This document shows, piece after piece, positions 11,013 through 22,364 of a stretch of DNA of 64,000 nt. Below the pieces are notes generated by a model. It worked only from the letters and a program-made list of their open reading frames with translations, searched no databases and had not been told where the DNA came from. Positions within the stretch are counted from its first letter, which is position 1. Each line of letters opens with the position of its first letter. The stretch spans positions 12,822,490 to 12,886,489 of the forward strand of contig ML661885.1 of the NCBI GenBank assembly GCA_007570785.1, in the 5' to 3' direction. Both the position numbers and the translations under genes were made by a program. The DNA is from Antilocapra americana (taxonomy: Eukaryota > Chordata > Mammalia > Artiodactyla > Antilocapridae).

Positions 11013-11160
11013 TTCAAATTACTATTTATTTACTTGGCTTCTGGGTCTTAGATGCAGCATGTGAACTCTTAGCTGCAGCATGCGGGACCTAGTTCCCGAG
11101 CCAGGGCCCCCTGCAATGGGAGCATGGAGTCTTAGCCACTTATCTCCAGGGAAGCCTAAC
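11013..11160 (-). mobile_element. CHR-type SINE inside a Charlie element
   Basis: Antisense cetartiodactyl tRNA-Glu-derived SINE: 'tatttatttacttggcttc', 'gtcttagatgcagcatgtg', 'cctagttcccgagccagg', 'gggagcatggagtcttagcc' and 'ccagggaagcc'. It is older than the Bov-tA copies by divergence and is nested in the DNA transposon. Confidence 0.8.
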
Positions 11161-11292
11161 ATTTTTTTTTTGTGGGGGGGAGGTACTCTGTCTTCAAAGT
11201 GTGAGTGTATTTTGCACTCAATTAAAATAAGCCATGTTTCAAATGGTCAAAAGTTGCTTGTGGCTAGTGGCTCTTATGTCGGGCAGTGAAGG
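11161..11292 (+). mobile_element. hAT-Charlie-type DNA element, right part
   Basis: 'gtcttcaaagtgtgagtgta', 'ttttgcactcaattaaaat', 'gcttgtggctagtggctc' and 'gggcagtg' match the terminal part of the same Charlie-type repeat that starts at 10885. It lies downstream of a T10 run and G-rich tract left at the SINE junction. Confidence 0.65.
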
Positions 11293-12125
11293 CCTAGTGC
11301 ACCCTATACATCTCCCAGCGCCTGGTGATCGATCTTCCCCTCTCTTTAAGAATCAGGTCACCCTTTACTTTCTCTGTTAAGTGAGGATTCTCTGAATCCT
11401 CTCCCCACCGGAGGGACAGTCAGTTACTCTTCTCCTGTAGTAGTGAATCTCCTGAAAAAATTTTATAATTAACAGTTGCTGAATCAACAGGAGGATTTAG
11501 TTACAAGAATGAAATTGGCCATTTTTGCATTTCAGAAATGGAGACAAAATAGAAATGACAACACTATATGCTTATTTAACTTCCCCACTCTTCAGCAAAA
11601 ATCCAGTTTCAAAAATTTTGTGAGATAAAACTTTTCACCACAAATACTGAGGAGAAAGAGTGACACAGGAATCATAGGCTTGTTCACTACTAGAGCCTAA
11701 AGAAGTGTAAGGGATCCCTGTCCGAAACACCATGTAGACGTGAACTCTCTAGGGAATCTGCCTGGCTGTGAAACGACTGACAACAAATCGTAGGTCACTG
11801 GCTTATATTCCAGGGGTGTTCCCAATGTCTGAACACAAGAATCTTAATTTGGATTCTCTGCGGTTTTTATACCTGAATGCTCTGTCATAGCAATGCAGTG
11901 AGTAATAGACCTTGAAAACAGCAAGGTCTCCATTTGCCAAGAAATACAAGTAGCTAAGGAAGAAAATATGTAACACATGTCTTTCAGATTGTACAGCTTC
12001 AGAGCTTACCCCCAACCCCATGAGACTGATACTAATTCAGAGTCCACTTTTTATGCCAATCTCTGCTACCCTCTAGTAACACTCTCCCCACCCCCCACCT
12101 TCCTCTAAAGCAGATTTCTGAATCA

Positions 12126-12195
12126 GCTGTGAGTTATTTTTCATGAACATGTTTCTTTTCAGTGCGGACCGAACCCCATTTTAATGAAGCTTTAA
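12126..12195 (+). repeat. diverged direct repeat, copy A
   Basis: Starts 'cagctgtgagttat' and ends 'aatgaagctttaag'. A second copy at 12999-13053 shares both ends and a middle beginning 'cttttcagt', with about 86% identity over the last 42 bases; the differences are mostly transitions. Copy A has about 18 extra bases. Confidence 0.6.
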
Positions 12196-12998
12196 GAGAG
12201 ACCCTGGAAAATTCGCTTGCCGTTGCACAAGTTTTTTCACTTCATGAATTTTATATCCCTTTGGCTCCCAAAGAATTAAACTGCATCTCAAATATAGCCT
12301 ACTGCCTTATTCCTGCCTAAATTGTCCCAAACTCTAACTTTCTAAAAATACAAAAATACTCCTAAGAACATGTTTCACTGAGTTTTACAACACTGAGTAC
12401 TAAGATCATCTTTAATTCCATCCTTTCCTACCCTATCTTTCCTACAAAATAAAAATCTCTCCAAGAAGCAAACCCCCTCAGCCTGACAAGATCGGGCCTG
12501 ATTATAATATTTGTGGTTAATTATTGTGGTTGAAATACTGAGGTGTAGCAGGATCTGCAAGCGAGTCGTCTGGCTTGTTTAGACACTACCCTGACGTCAA
12601 AACGTGTGTCTTTTAACTCTCAGAGGAAGACGGGGTCTCTTCCTCACTCCTCAACCGCCAAAAGTTAAGATATTTTTAGATAGCACAGTAGAGTAATCCT
12701 CTAATGAATGCACCTTAAAACTGTAAAAGACTGACACTTGATGCCTGAGGAGAAAAAAAACACGATCTGAAACCAAAAGTATTCTAATTTCAAGAGAACG
12801 TAAATAAAATGACTTTTTTGGGGGTGATGATACAAAGGAAATATAAATGGGCACAGATGGAGGCCAGTTAAAACTATCATTCAAAGTTGCTCAGGGAAAA
12901 GTCATTGACTTTTACTCTCTGATTGGCCAAACAAGTTTTACAAAAACTCCTCTTAATGATTTATAATTCTTGTAACATGTAAGATAATTACACAGTGA

Positions 12999-13053
12999 CA
13001 GCTGTAAGTTATCTTTTCAGTACAGATCAAACCCTATTTAAATGAAGCTTTAA
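12999..13053 (+). repeat. diverged direct repeat, copy B
   Basis: Starts 'cagctgtaagttat' and ends 'aatgaagctttaag'. Partner of 12126-12195. Either an old local duplication or two members of an unrecognised interspersed family. Confidence 0.6.
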
Positions 13054-15839
13054 GTATCTTAATTTCCCTTTGTTTCCCATAGTGTTTCACAGATTGCCTT
13101 GTAATAAGTGCTCAATAAAAACACCTTGAATTATTCCAAACTCCTTGGCTCACTTCAGGGACTTTAGATAAGGCAGCAAAATAAAATTAAAAGCAAAAAA
13201 CAAAGAAAGCCCAAATCATCTGGCTATAAAAAGTTCATTATTCAAAACTTTTAAATATATGATACTAGAGACTCTGGGGCTAAAACCATTATGTAATTGT
13301 CTTATATCCTACTTATATAAGGAAGAGAATCTCCTATACCTAGTATCATTAAAATTTATGTTTGAGCTGCCCTCGCCATCATTTCTTGAGATAATAAAAG
13401 GATGAATTCTTTGTAAACTGTCCATGCAGTATACAATGGCCAACTAGAGTTCTTATCTCCATCAATGTCAATTTCAAAAGGGAGATGTATACAATATAAT
13501 AATATATGTGGTTTGAAACAAACCCACACCCAAAGATGTGTACATCTGATCTAGAAGTTAAATGAAAAACATCAGGGAATTTATACTGTAAGAATTAACC
13601 CTTTTCAGATAAAGCTTATGATTATCTTTCACCAATTTCAGATTTTTAAGTACTACACTTCCAAGGTTAAGAGAAAGGGTACAGACTGCAAAGAGAATTA
13701 ATAGCATTAGCGTGAGCAAAAGTGGGCAAGCTTGGTCCAAAGATTATCTGAATGCTTTCAGCTTTCTGCATATAGTAGCAGAAGGATGTAATAAATCAGA
13801 GAAAGTTAGGTATTGTATACAAAAAAATTATTCATTCGAGTCTCAACTCCACCCCCCCCCCCAATTATTACCTAACCAAAATTTAGATGATTTCAAATTC
13901 ACTGCAAAGCTCTTTTTTTAGGATAAAAAAATTACAAAAAAATATTGGGGGGTTAAAAAAAAAAACCAGAGATACAAATAGCAATACAAATTATATCTGT
14001 TCCTTAATGAGTAAAATTTACCTTGGATTCTTCTTTGGAAATTTAAAAAATGCTTACCAGTTCATTTCCTAAAACAAGCAAGAGACTGTATTTGGTCACT
14101 GTAAAGAAACTGCAAGAAACCTTTAATTGCTTAATAAACACAAAAGAAACAGGGACCACAAAAGAATCTATTTGAATCGCTTTTGTATCTATTTGATCCT
14201 GAGAAGGCTGTCACTGCCTTGTTGTCATGCTCAGTTCTCCCTCAACAACACACACATCCAATCCACAGGCACACAGAATTCCAAGAACACTGCCAAATGT
14301 TAAGTCAGAGCACTTGTGAAACACACCTTGTAATTGTCCACAGCCTCTGTCGTTCAAACCAGAGCTCGGCAGCTTGTCCTGATCTTCCCCAGTGATGTAA
14401 ATAAAAATACCATACATCACTCTTTCAAACAAAAAAAAAGTAAAACCACCTCACAATTAGCAATTAATTTATTGCCTCAGAGACAAATCTCTTCTGTTAA
14501 CCCAAACCAACATTACGCCTTGATATAAACCTGAGCACATGCTGAGTGCCCTGCCGCTTACCTCCTCCATCACTTGCTTCTAACGATAGCTGACAAACTA
14601 GCCTCACAAATCCTTTTTTAGCTGCTGATCAGACAGATCCCCCTTTGACAATCCAGCATGGTGGAACACTCGAGAATTCTTCCTGCTTCTATTCTATTGC
14701 TTGCTCGAAAAACCAGTTTCCTTTTCATTGAGATAATAGCCTTTTCTGTGGTCACATGACTCCGAAGCTACATTAGCAGAGCTTTATGATAATAGACTGA
14801 ATAAGCCTCTACCCCCTCCTGTTATTAAGGGGATGTCTCTCTATCACACACACTTCCAAAATGCACACATGCACTCACATACACGTGTCTCAAATGATTT
14901 ATTCTTCTTGGAATGATCATAATACACTTAAAATGTCTACCGTCACATGAAAATACTAAAAATTTCTAGGTCTGCTGCTAAAAATAACTGCTTGATGCAA
15001 ACACTCTGATGCATGGTCTTTCGTGCAGCAGGAAGCAGCATGCTGGCCACGAATGCTCCAGTGTATGAAGTGGGACAGAGAAGACCTGTCTGCTCCTGTT
15101 CTCTAGAACTTTTGATCCAGTAATATAAAGTTGACATATCTGGCCTCAAGAACACTGGGGGAGACGTGATACCTGCCCAAACACTGGTATTTAACTAGTT
15201 TTATGTATTAGCAAAACACATGTAAGCACACTTTTTCAACATCAAAATGTATCCTTATTGGAAATGCACCCTACGTAATCTTCTAGGTTATTCCACAAAG
15301 AAAAATATTACCATGGCCTAAACAATCTTTAAAACATAAAAAAATAAAAAAAAAATCAAAAGGTCTTCTGAGTCTGGCCAATTTGTTTGATTTCTGATAA
15401 ACGATCAACTTTCGAAACACACAAGTGGAAACACTACGTTAGTGCTTGACACATGGTAGTTGCTCCACACATTTTTTTTTTTAAATGTCCTTGGTAACAG
15501 GTTGAAGTGCCAGGCAAAGAGACAGTGGCGGATGGCATCTGCTCTCTTTGTTTTCATATATTAAAAAAAAAAAAATCTCTTAAATCTATCAGACAAGCAA
15601 TGTGGGAAAGGAGTTTAAGTGTAAGAATATGCTGAGAAGTGGAAAGCAGAGAGGGAGATGAGCCAAGGCGTGGCCCCAGAAGCAAAGTCACACCACTGGG
15701 AAGGCGCTGTTGCTCCTAGACTGAAAATAAGACAGACCGTCCCACTAAGGCAATGGACAAAGCTCCACTTGACATATTTGGGTTTCTTTCTTGTCTTGGT
15801 TTTCTCATCTCAAAAAAGGAAAATATCTACTGTATTTTA

Positions 15840-16098
15840 ACTTTTCACTGTGCTAAAATACACAGCATTAAAAGCTACCACTTTTGAATGTACAGTTTGG
15901 TAGAGCTAAGCCCATGCACACGGTTGTGCAATAGTAATCCCGACCTTTTTCATCTTGCAAAACTGAAACTGCACCCATTAAACAACTCCCATTTCCCCTT
16001 CCCTCAGGCTCTGGCACATACCATCTACTTTCTGTTCCTGTGAAATTTAACTGCTTTAGACCCCTTGTTTAAATGGAATCAGACAGTATTTGCGGGGG
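15840..16098 (-). mobile_element. old L1 3' fragment (L1M type)
   Basis: Antisense landmarks: 'gtacagtttggtagagcta', 'gttgtgcaatagtaatccc', 'ttttcatcttgcaaaactg', 'catctactttctgttcctg' and 'aaatggaatcagacagtat'. Confidence 0.75.
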
Positions 16099-17440
16099 TG
16101 TGTGTGTGTAAGATACGTTAAAGAAGAACTGTTTCAGTACCTGGAGATCAAGACGAACAGTTTTCACCTCACCAAAGCATTTTACACAAACTGCATTATC
16201 CCTAACTAAACCAAGCCAAAATTATACTCTTTAATATAGGAAAAAACAAAAATTGTTACAGATACAACTAGATAGAAGGAATTATCACCACATAAAAGTC
16301 ATCTACACAAAAAACTCTGTAATTTCTAAGAACCCCAAAATTTTGATAATTCTAATTCTGAAACTTTTTAGTTTTAATTTAATTAACCAATGGACACATA
16401 AATAACTCTAGCAGGATGGAGTGGGTGTTGAATATCTTCCAGTCACTGGAAGGGACTGGGGTCACTCTGCTGGAACACAGTCCTAACACCTCACCAAGCC
16501 TCTGGTGACCACACAGGGGCCAGTGAGCATAGCTTCCATGAGGACTCCAGCAGAGAAATTGAGACATCAAGAAAATATATTTAAAACACTCAAACGCTTG
16601 CACCTGGTGGTGCCTCATCAAAAAAGCCAAAGCACAAAGAACCTTTACAAGTTATAATGATTTTAACAGCCACCTAAATATTTTCATTTTGCACTTAATA
16701 TCTAAAATCAATAATCAGCCAGGGCATCATAGGAAATTAATCATAGCAGATATGAGAGAACACTTCTTTCTTTGAAGGAACAACATAAAAACTACAGGGG
16801 GCAGTTTTGTGAAACCCATCCACCTGTTTTGTCCTTTTTCTGCTCACAACATCATCAAAGCTTTGGTTATCTTGAGCTAAGGTGAGGTCACAAGCACTCT
16901 TTACTATCATATTGTCTTTTATCAGCTACAATGGGAGTTTTCACAAATTATTTCTCAGCCAGTCAACCGCAAAATTTGCTGGGAATTCACTGATCAAAAC
17001 CATCACAGGAAGAAAATGTCTCTTGCCAAAACTTCCAAGTAAAATGTCTTAATCCAGATTCTGTGCTTACGCTTCAAGACATACCATGGTTAGCAAAGCT
17101 GCCCCTCTGTCACATTTTCTGCTGGCAAGCACAAGTAGGTGAAGCTGTCTAGCCCCTTCCTGAGGGCAGGCTGGTGGCTGTAGCAGACTCCAGATTATCA
17201 ATTTTAACCCTTTTTCTTCACTAGGGCATAGGTGTTGATAAGGGAATTAGGCTGGATGGTTTGTAAAGCTGTTTCTAGCTTTAAGGTTTCCTGATAGTGG
17301 TAATTAAATAATTGTGATTAATTTCTTAAACCAAAAGTCTGATGAGAAGTCAAACAAGAATTCAATAGAGTAATAAAGTGAAATTTACATTTGGTGCAAT
17401 AAACAGATGTTAAGAATAAAGTTAAGCATTCTTATCAATG
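16099..17440. other. unique DNA, no gene seen
   Basis: A GT-rich tract follows the L1 edge (16096-16110). The stretch 17230-17290 ('aggctggatggtttgtaaagc', 'tttctagctttaag') may be the end of a MIR3, but the match is weak. An 83-codon minus frame at 16379-16630 has no recognisable content. Confidence 0.45.
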
Positions 17441-17590
17441 AAAGTCTGGGTTGGGAAGAACCCCTGGAGAAGGCCATGGCAACCCATTCCAGTACTCTTG
17501 CCTGGAGAATCCCATGGACAGAGGAGCCTGGCGGGCTATAGTCCGTGGAGTTGTGAAGAGTCAGACATGACTTAGCAATTAAACAACAAT
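17441..17590 (+). mobile_element. Bov-tA SINE, 5'-truncated
   Basis: Sense copy lacking the tRNA head. It starts at 'gtctgggttgggaag', continues with 'ggagaaggccatggcaac' and 'gcctggagaatcccatgg', and ends 'agtcagacatgacttagc'. Without the head it has no Pol III promoter. Confidence 0.9.
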
Positions 17591-17639
17591 GACAAAACAT
17601 ATTTTACAGTTTGCCTGTGTTGTGTAATCTTACCAACAC

Positions 17640-17775
17640 GGTGGTATGAGACACAATTCCTTGATGAAGTGACTGAAGCTCAGAGTGGTCAGCTGACTTG
17701 ACCAAAGGCACACAGTGAGTGACTAACACACGCAGCAGTGGAAACACCTATGGAACTGATGCCCCATCTGGAGAC
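17640..17775 (-). mobile_element. MIR SINE fragment
   Basis: Antisense MIR core: 'gaagtgactgaagctcagag', 'tggtcagctgacttgacc' and 'aaaggcacacagtgagtga'. Confidence 0.75.
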
Positions 17776-17854
17776 ACAGCACGGTCATCACCCCGGCAGA
17801 GCTCTCCTGAGCCCACCCACTCACCCCCACCAACAGCTGTAACTCTTATGCTAT

Positions 17855-18058
17855 CACAGATTAGTTTAGCTTTTTCTAGAACTTCAAACAAAGGGAATCA
17901 GACAATAAGTACTTTTCATGATTCTTTAGCATCACGTTTTGTGTTATTGCATGTATTAATAATGTGCTCTTTTTCGGTGCTCAGGGTAATTCCATTGTGT
18001 GACTAAACAGCAGTTTATCTACTTTCCTTTGATGGGCATTTGGGCTGTTTCCAGTCGG
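17855..18058 (-). mobile_element. old L1 fragment, outer shell of a nest
   Basis: Antisense L1: 'tttctagaacttcaaacaaa', 'gggaatcagacaataagta', 'gggtaattccattgtgtg' and 'gatgggcatttgggctg'. It continues at 18900 after an 840-bp interruption. Confidence 0.7.
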
Positions 18059-18060
18059 GG

Positions 18061-18868
18061 GCTTGTGGTAAACAGAATTCTAAAACGGTTCTGCAAGACT
18101 GCCCCACATTCTAAGGTACACATCCTTCATAATCCCCAGCACTGTCAATATGGTGGATTTTCATGCTAATGATTAGGTTATGTTACATGGCACTACTGAC
18201 TTTAACATATGGAGATTATTGAGGTGGTGGTGGTATTGTTTAGTCGCTAAGTCCTGTCCAACTCTTCTCAACCCCATGGGCTGTAGGCCGCCAGGCTCCT
18301 CTGTCTTTGGGATTTCCCAGGCAAGAATACTGGAGTGCGCTGCCATTTCCTTCTCCAAGGGGATCTTCCTGAACCAGGGATCGAACCCAGGTTTTCTGCA
18401 GTGGCAGGCAGATTTTTTACCACTGAGCCACCAGGGAAGCCCAGGGAAGATTACTGAGGCCTAATCATAATGCATTTTCTCCATGAGGCAGGAGCAGAAA
18501 TTAGAAGTCTGAAGCCCGAGAAGGATTCTATAAACCTTATATGACTTTAAGATGGAAGAAATCCAATGTCAAGAAAGGTGGATGACTTCTGGGCGCAGAG
18601 AGTGGCATTCAGCTAACACCTAGCAAGGACACAGGATCTCAGTCCCATTGATCCAAGACCCTGAATTCTGCTAACAAGAATGAGCTGAAAGTGGATTTTC
18701 CCCCGAGAGCCTCCAGATGAGAACTCACTCTTGCTGACACCTTTGTTTTAGCCTGCTGATGCTCTGAGCAGAGAATTACATGGACACCGTGCTCAATTTC
18801 AGATCTATAGGATGTGAGCTAATAATTGGGAGTTATTTGTGGTAATGTTACTCAGAAAAAGAAAGCTA
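18061..18868 (+). mobile_element. old LTR-like repeat (probably MaLR), split by a Bov-tA
   Basis: Two halves (18061-18224 and 18448-18868) around a SINE. The right half has 'gaattctgctaacaagaatg', 'ccccgagagcctccagatg', 'gctgacacctttgttttagc' and a terminal 'tttgtggtaatgttactcag' followed by 'gaaagctaat'. These recall the 3' half of an old mammalian LTR-type repeat, but I cannot assign the family. No coding potential. Confidence 0.45.
18225..18447 (-). mobile_element. Bov-tA SINE inside the LTR-like repeat
   Basis: Full-length antisense copy: tail 'tagtcgctaagtcctgtcc', reversed B box 'gggatcgaaccc' and head 'actgagccaccagggaagc'. Flanking duplication agattattgagg (18213-18224) and agattactgagg (18448-18459), one mismatch. 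Confidence 0.94.
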
Positions 18869-18899
18869 ATGAGGGGGAAGGGGTGACTATATTCAAGTT

Positions 18900-19198
18900 G
18901 CTACCAGTATACACACGCAAGTCTTTCACAGACATGAGTTTTCACTTGGGATGGGTAAATACCTATGATGGAATTGGGGGTTTGTGGATAAGTGTAAGAA
19001 ACTGCCAATGTGTTTTTTAAGGCAGCTTTACACTCCCACGAGCCATGCTTAAGAGATCTGGGTGTCCCACAGCCATACCAACGTTTGCCGTTGTCACCCT
19101 TTTACATCTTAGCTGAAATTCTACATGTGTTAGCAGCCTTCCCTACACATGGGGTGTGCTCCTTGTTCATTTCCTTCTCTGTAGAGGCTTTATAACAT
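18900..19198 (-). mobile_element. old L1 fragment, outer shell continued
   Basis: L1 resumes with 'cgcaagtctttcacagacat', 'gggtaaatacctatgatgg', 'gaaactgccaatgtgtttt' and 'ctttacactcccacgagcc'. This is the next part of the L1 interrupted at 18058. Confidence 0.7.
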
Positions 19199-19469
19199 TT
19201 ACAGCTAATGACACCACACAAAGCCCTGTTTTGCGTACTCTGTCAGTGTCTCTAAGGGATCGGCTTCCTCTGCACTGCAGCATAAACACTGAAGGGTAGA
19301 GATCCTGCCTTTATTTCTCTAAATCCTCACCATCATCGATCCTAGCGCTGCCTCTATAGATTAAACAATCAAATTTATGTACTGACATTTCTTTTTCCTT
19401 AAAAACGTAATTATATAGCAAAACGAAAAAGTGCTTTTGAACAGGTCACTTTATAGGGAGGAGAGAGTA

Positions 19470-19720
19470 TGGCCTTGGAACCACATTTTAGTTTGACTCC
19501 ATTGCTAGACATACAACCTTGAGCAAGTTACTTAACCTCTCTGAGTCTTAGGTTCCCTATCTGTAAATGGGGAAAGTGGGGGGACCTACACTGTGTTGTT
19601 CTTGTTAAAAGTCTCTAAATTATATGGAAAGCAACTAGCCCAGAGTCAGACACGACTGAGCAACTGAACTGAACCAGACCAGGTCCTGGCACTGGAAGAC
19701 ATCAATTGATGGCAGCTATT
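19470..19720 (+). mobile_element. MIR SINE carrying a tiny BovB-type tail
   Basis: Sense MIR: 'caaccttgagcaagttactt', 'aacctctctgagtcttagg', 'ctatctgtaaatggggaaag', then 'gcaactagcccaga'. After a foreign segment at about 19645-19673 it resumes with 'ccaggtcctggcactgg' and 'ctattattagctc'. Confidence 0.75.
19645..19673 (+). mobile_element. ~30-bp BovB/Bov-A tail inside MIR
   Basis: 'gtcagacacgactgagcaac' followed by 'tgaactgaa' is the terminal tail of BovB. The 5-base ccaga occurs on both sides (19640-19644 and 19674-19678). One of the shortest readable retroinsertions in the window. Confidence 0.65.
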
Positions 19721-20206
19721 ATTAGCTCTTAGTTTGATATGATGTTCAGCAAAAAGAGAAACTATCTTTCTTTTGTAACTTTATACTAAGAATGGAAGAG
19801 AATACATAAAATGTAAGAATTGGATTAGGTGGATGATAACCATAGGGGATTTAAATTCCAATTTTTAAACCCTTAGTAAAGTTTTCATAATTTTAAAACA
19901 CAGTAAACTACTGATAACTTCTAAAACTGGGTGAAGGATACATGGGGGTGGGGGTTATAAATACTATTTTAAATTTACATTATACAAACCTCAAAAACTA
20001 GAATTCACTGTACCAAAAAAAAGGGTAAATATTTAATTGACAAAGATTTCCTGATGCACTAAGACATGTTATTAATTCACATGATTAAAAATGAGATAAA
20101 CCTTGAAGGTACCACAGTTAACAAGCTGCAGGGTGAACAAACTTTAGGCCATTTATGATATTAATTTGTTAGCTCATTATCATTGTAATTCTATATGAAA
20201 TCAAAA

Positions 20207-20229
20207 TATCAGGTTTTGAAAACCTGATA
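20207..20229. repeat. 23-bp perfect hairpin
   Basis: Eleven-base arms tatcaggtttt and aaaacctgata separated by one G. No terminator function is expected in a mammalian genome; no T run follows. Confidence 0.9.
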
Positions 20230-21143
20230 AAATATCATGGAATAGTTAATCTCTTTGTTAAATACATTTTTAATGCAATAAAGCATCAGTTGCATACACA
20301 GTATAAGTCTATAAGGTGAAAAGTAATGACACCCACTTGAACTGGCTGTTTTTATTAGACACCTGTGTGCACAGAATTATGTCACTTGGCTCTCTGGGCC
20401 TTCTTCAAGAGGGGAGCCAGGGATAGAAAGAAGGCCTCTCTGAGAATATGCTGCCTATGGATGTCAGCCCACTAACATTAACTAAAGATTTCACTCTTCT
20501 GATATGCAGGGAAGTGCATCTTCGAGAAGGCCCAACTGTGCTAAGCTAGCTAGCAGCGAGTGCTATTTTGCTGGGTTATTTCCAATAAAAGGCTTATGCA
20601 AACAGCAGCGCATAAATGTCTATGATACGACTGCAGGAAATTATACCCACACAAAAGACAGCTGAGGAGAAGGACTAGAGAGTACAATCACTTCTAAATA
20701 CGACTCTGCCAAGTTGCCACTTCATGGAATGAAATAATATACAAATAGCACACTGCATTTCCAGCTCAGCATCTGCGCTTCATCCAAGGACTTTAGAGGC
20801 TTTAACTACTGAATCTGATTCTTCCCAATTAGTCCACATGTAAACCATTCCAAAGAGTTGCCCTTAAGAGATGCATTTATTCTCTGAAGTCACTGAATAC
20901 CCCTGGGTTACAAATGAAATTCCCAGGTAATCTGCTAACCAGAATGAATGAGAACCCCAGCCATCTATCAGGATTTATAACTTTAATTCCTCAGGATTCT
21001 AAAAATGTCAAAGGCTTGGGGAGCAGATTAAAGACCACAAGAATCTGACTCAATGATTGATCCAGCCCTCTGGGATTGGCATTATTCCCTAGAAAGCTCT
21101 GATGGGATAAGGGACCATTAAGAATTATAAAATTGTGGGGCTT

Positions 21144-21171
21144 AAAAAACAAAACAAAACAAAACAAAAAA
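21144..21171. repeat. (AAAAC)n simple repeat
   Basis: A run of A6 followed by four aaaac-type units and a terminal A-run. No SINE body precedes it on either side. Confidence 0.9.
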
Positions 21172-21932
21172 TGTGAGGGCCATCTCGTGTCGGGACTCTA
21201 GAATTCTTCCATCTCAAATTCCCAACCTTGGATAAATTCACAGTCTCCGGTTAGATCTTTTCAATTCATAACCTTAGAGCCATTTACATTGTAAGGAGAA
21301 AATTTCCCCAGCTGTTCTTAGCGTTCAAAAAGCAATCAAAAGCCAAGACTAGACAATACTGTTTCTTTAAAAGGTTAGATGGGGATGAGATTCCAGGGAC
21401 AAAATGGAAGAACTACATCCTCTGACCATGATGGCTATGGCCTTAAACACGCCTTCTTGTCGTCTTTAAACACTGAGAGAGTCACCGGACTTGCTCTTCT
21501 CACTCTACTGTTCTCTGCCTCCTCTGTGTATTAACTTCTCCCAAATAGAGTCAAAAGAGAGTGAGAGCCACACACACACCGAGGACTAGAAGAGCCTGGC
21601 TTGCTTTTCTCACTGGATCGTAAAGGAATGCTACGTAGGTAACTGTCTTTTCTTGACAGTCTGCTTTAACTAAGATCTGACTGGAAGTTTTCATTGGTTC
21701 ACAAATTTGGCCATATGAATACAAGAGAGACAAAAAAAAAAACGTCTCTCTTGGTGGAGGTGCTATACTCTGAGGCAAACAGTGGGTTATTCATCTCTTC
21801 TACATTTCCACGGGTATGAGAGGGACACAAGCCACAAGCGGGGAGCACGTGCCGCGTGTATGCAGGACCACAGCTTGCACAGCACAGCACAGCGCTGTAT
21901 CTCCGCACCACAGCCGGCTCCGGTTCAGCTTC

Positions 21933-22057
21933 AAGGGTCCCCTGTTCCATGGCAGATTCATGTCAATGTATGGCAAAACCCACTACAATACTGTAAAGTA
22001 ATTAGCCTCCAATTAAAATAAATAAACTTTAAACAAATTTTAAAAAGGGTCCCCTGT
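21933..22057 (+). mobile_element. ruminant L1 3' tail with perfect 13-bp duplication
   Basis: The insert 21946-22044 is the end of a ruminant L1 3' UTR: 'ccatggcagattcatgtc', 'gtatggcaaaacccacta', 'gtaaagtaattagcctcc', then an AT-rich tail. Identical aagggtcccctgt flanks it at 21933-21945 and 22045-22057. Typical 5'-truncated L1 insertion. Confidence 0.92.
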
Positions 22058-22364
22058 AAAACGCTTTTAAGTGAGGTGGATGATTTCTTCCTTCTCCCCC
22101 TCACTCCTGCTTTTTCTTTCCTGCTTTCTCCTTAGTTGCCCCTTCCTTTCATAATGTTAAGATTACTTGCCCTGGTGAGCAAGAGGGTATGTCACAGTAG
22201 CCAGTCTAAGAGAAGTAGGGAAATATTATTAGAGGAAAAAAAAAGTCATCTTCCCTTAAAGCCTCACAGGCTGCAGCAATAATTTATAACAAAAGAAAAA
22301 CACGTTTGACACCTGCCCTGATGTCTTTCACTTCTTTCTCGCTCTTGTTTCTTTTGTAGCTGCA

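Larger units (their letters stand above)
11293..15839. other. 4.5 kb AT-rich unique DNA
   Basis: No Bov-tA, BovB, L1 or MIR recognised with confidence. It contains a diverged repeated segment (12126-12195 and 12999-13053, see findings), an 11-base C run at 13852-13862 and several A/T runs. Short open frames (60-75 codons) show no domain. Confidence 0.5.
19721..21932. other. 2.2 kb unique AT-rich DNA
   Basis: No repeat family recognised except an (AAAAC)n run and a 23-bp palindrome, listed separately. No supported gene. Confidence 0.5.
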
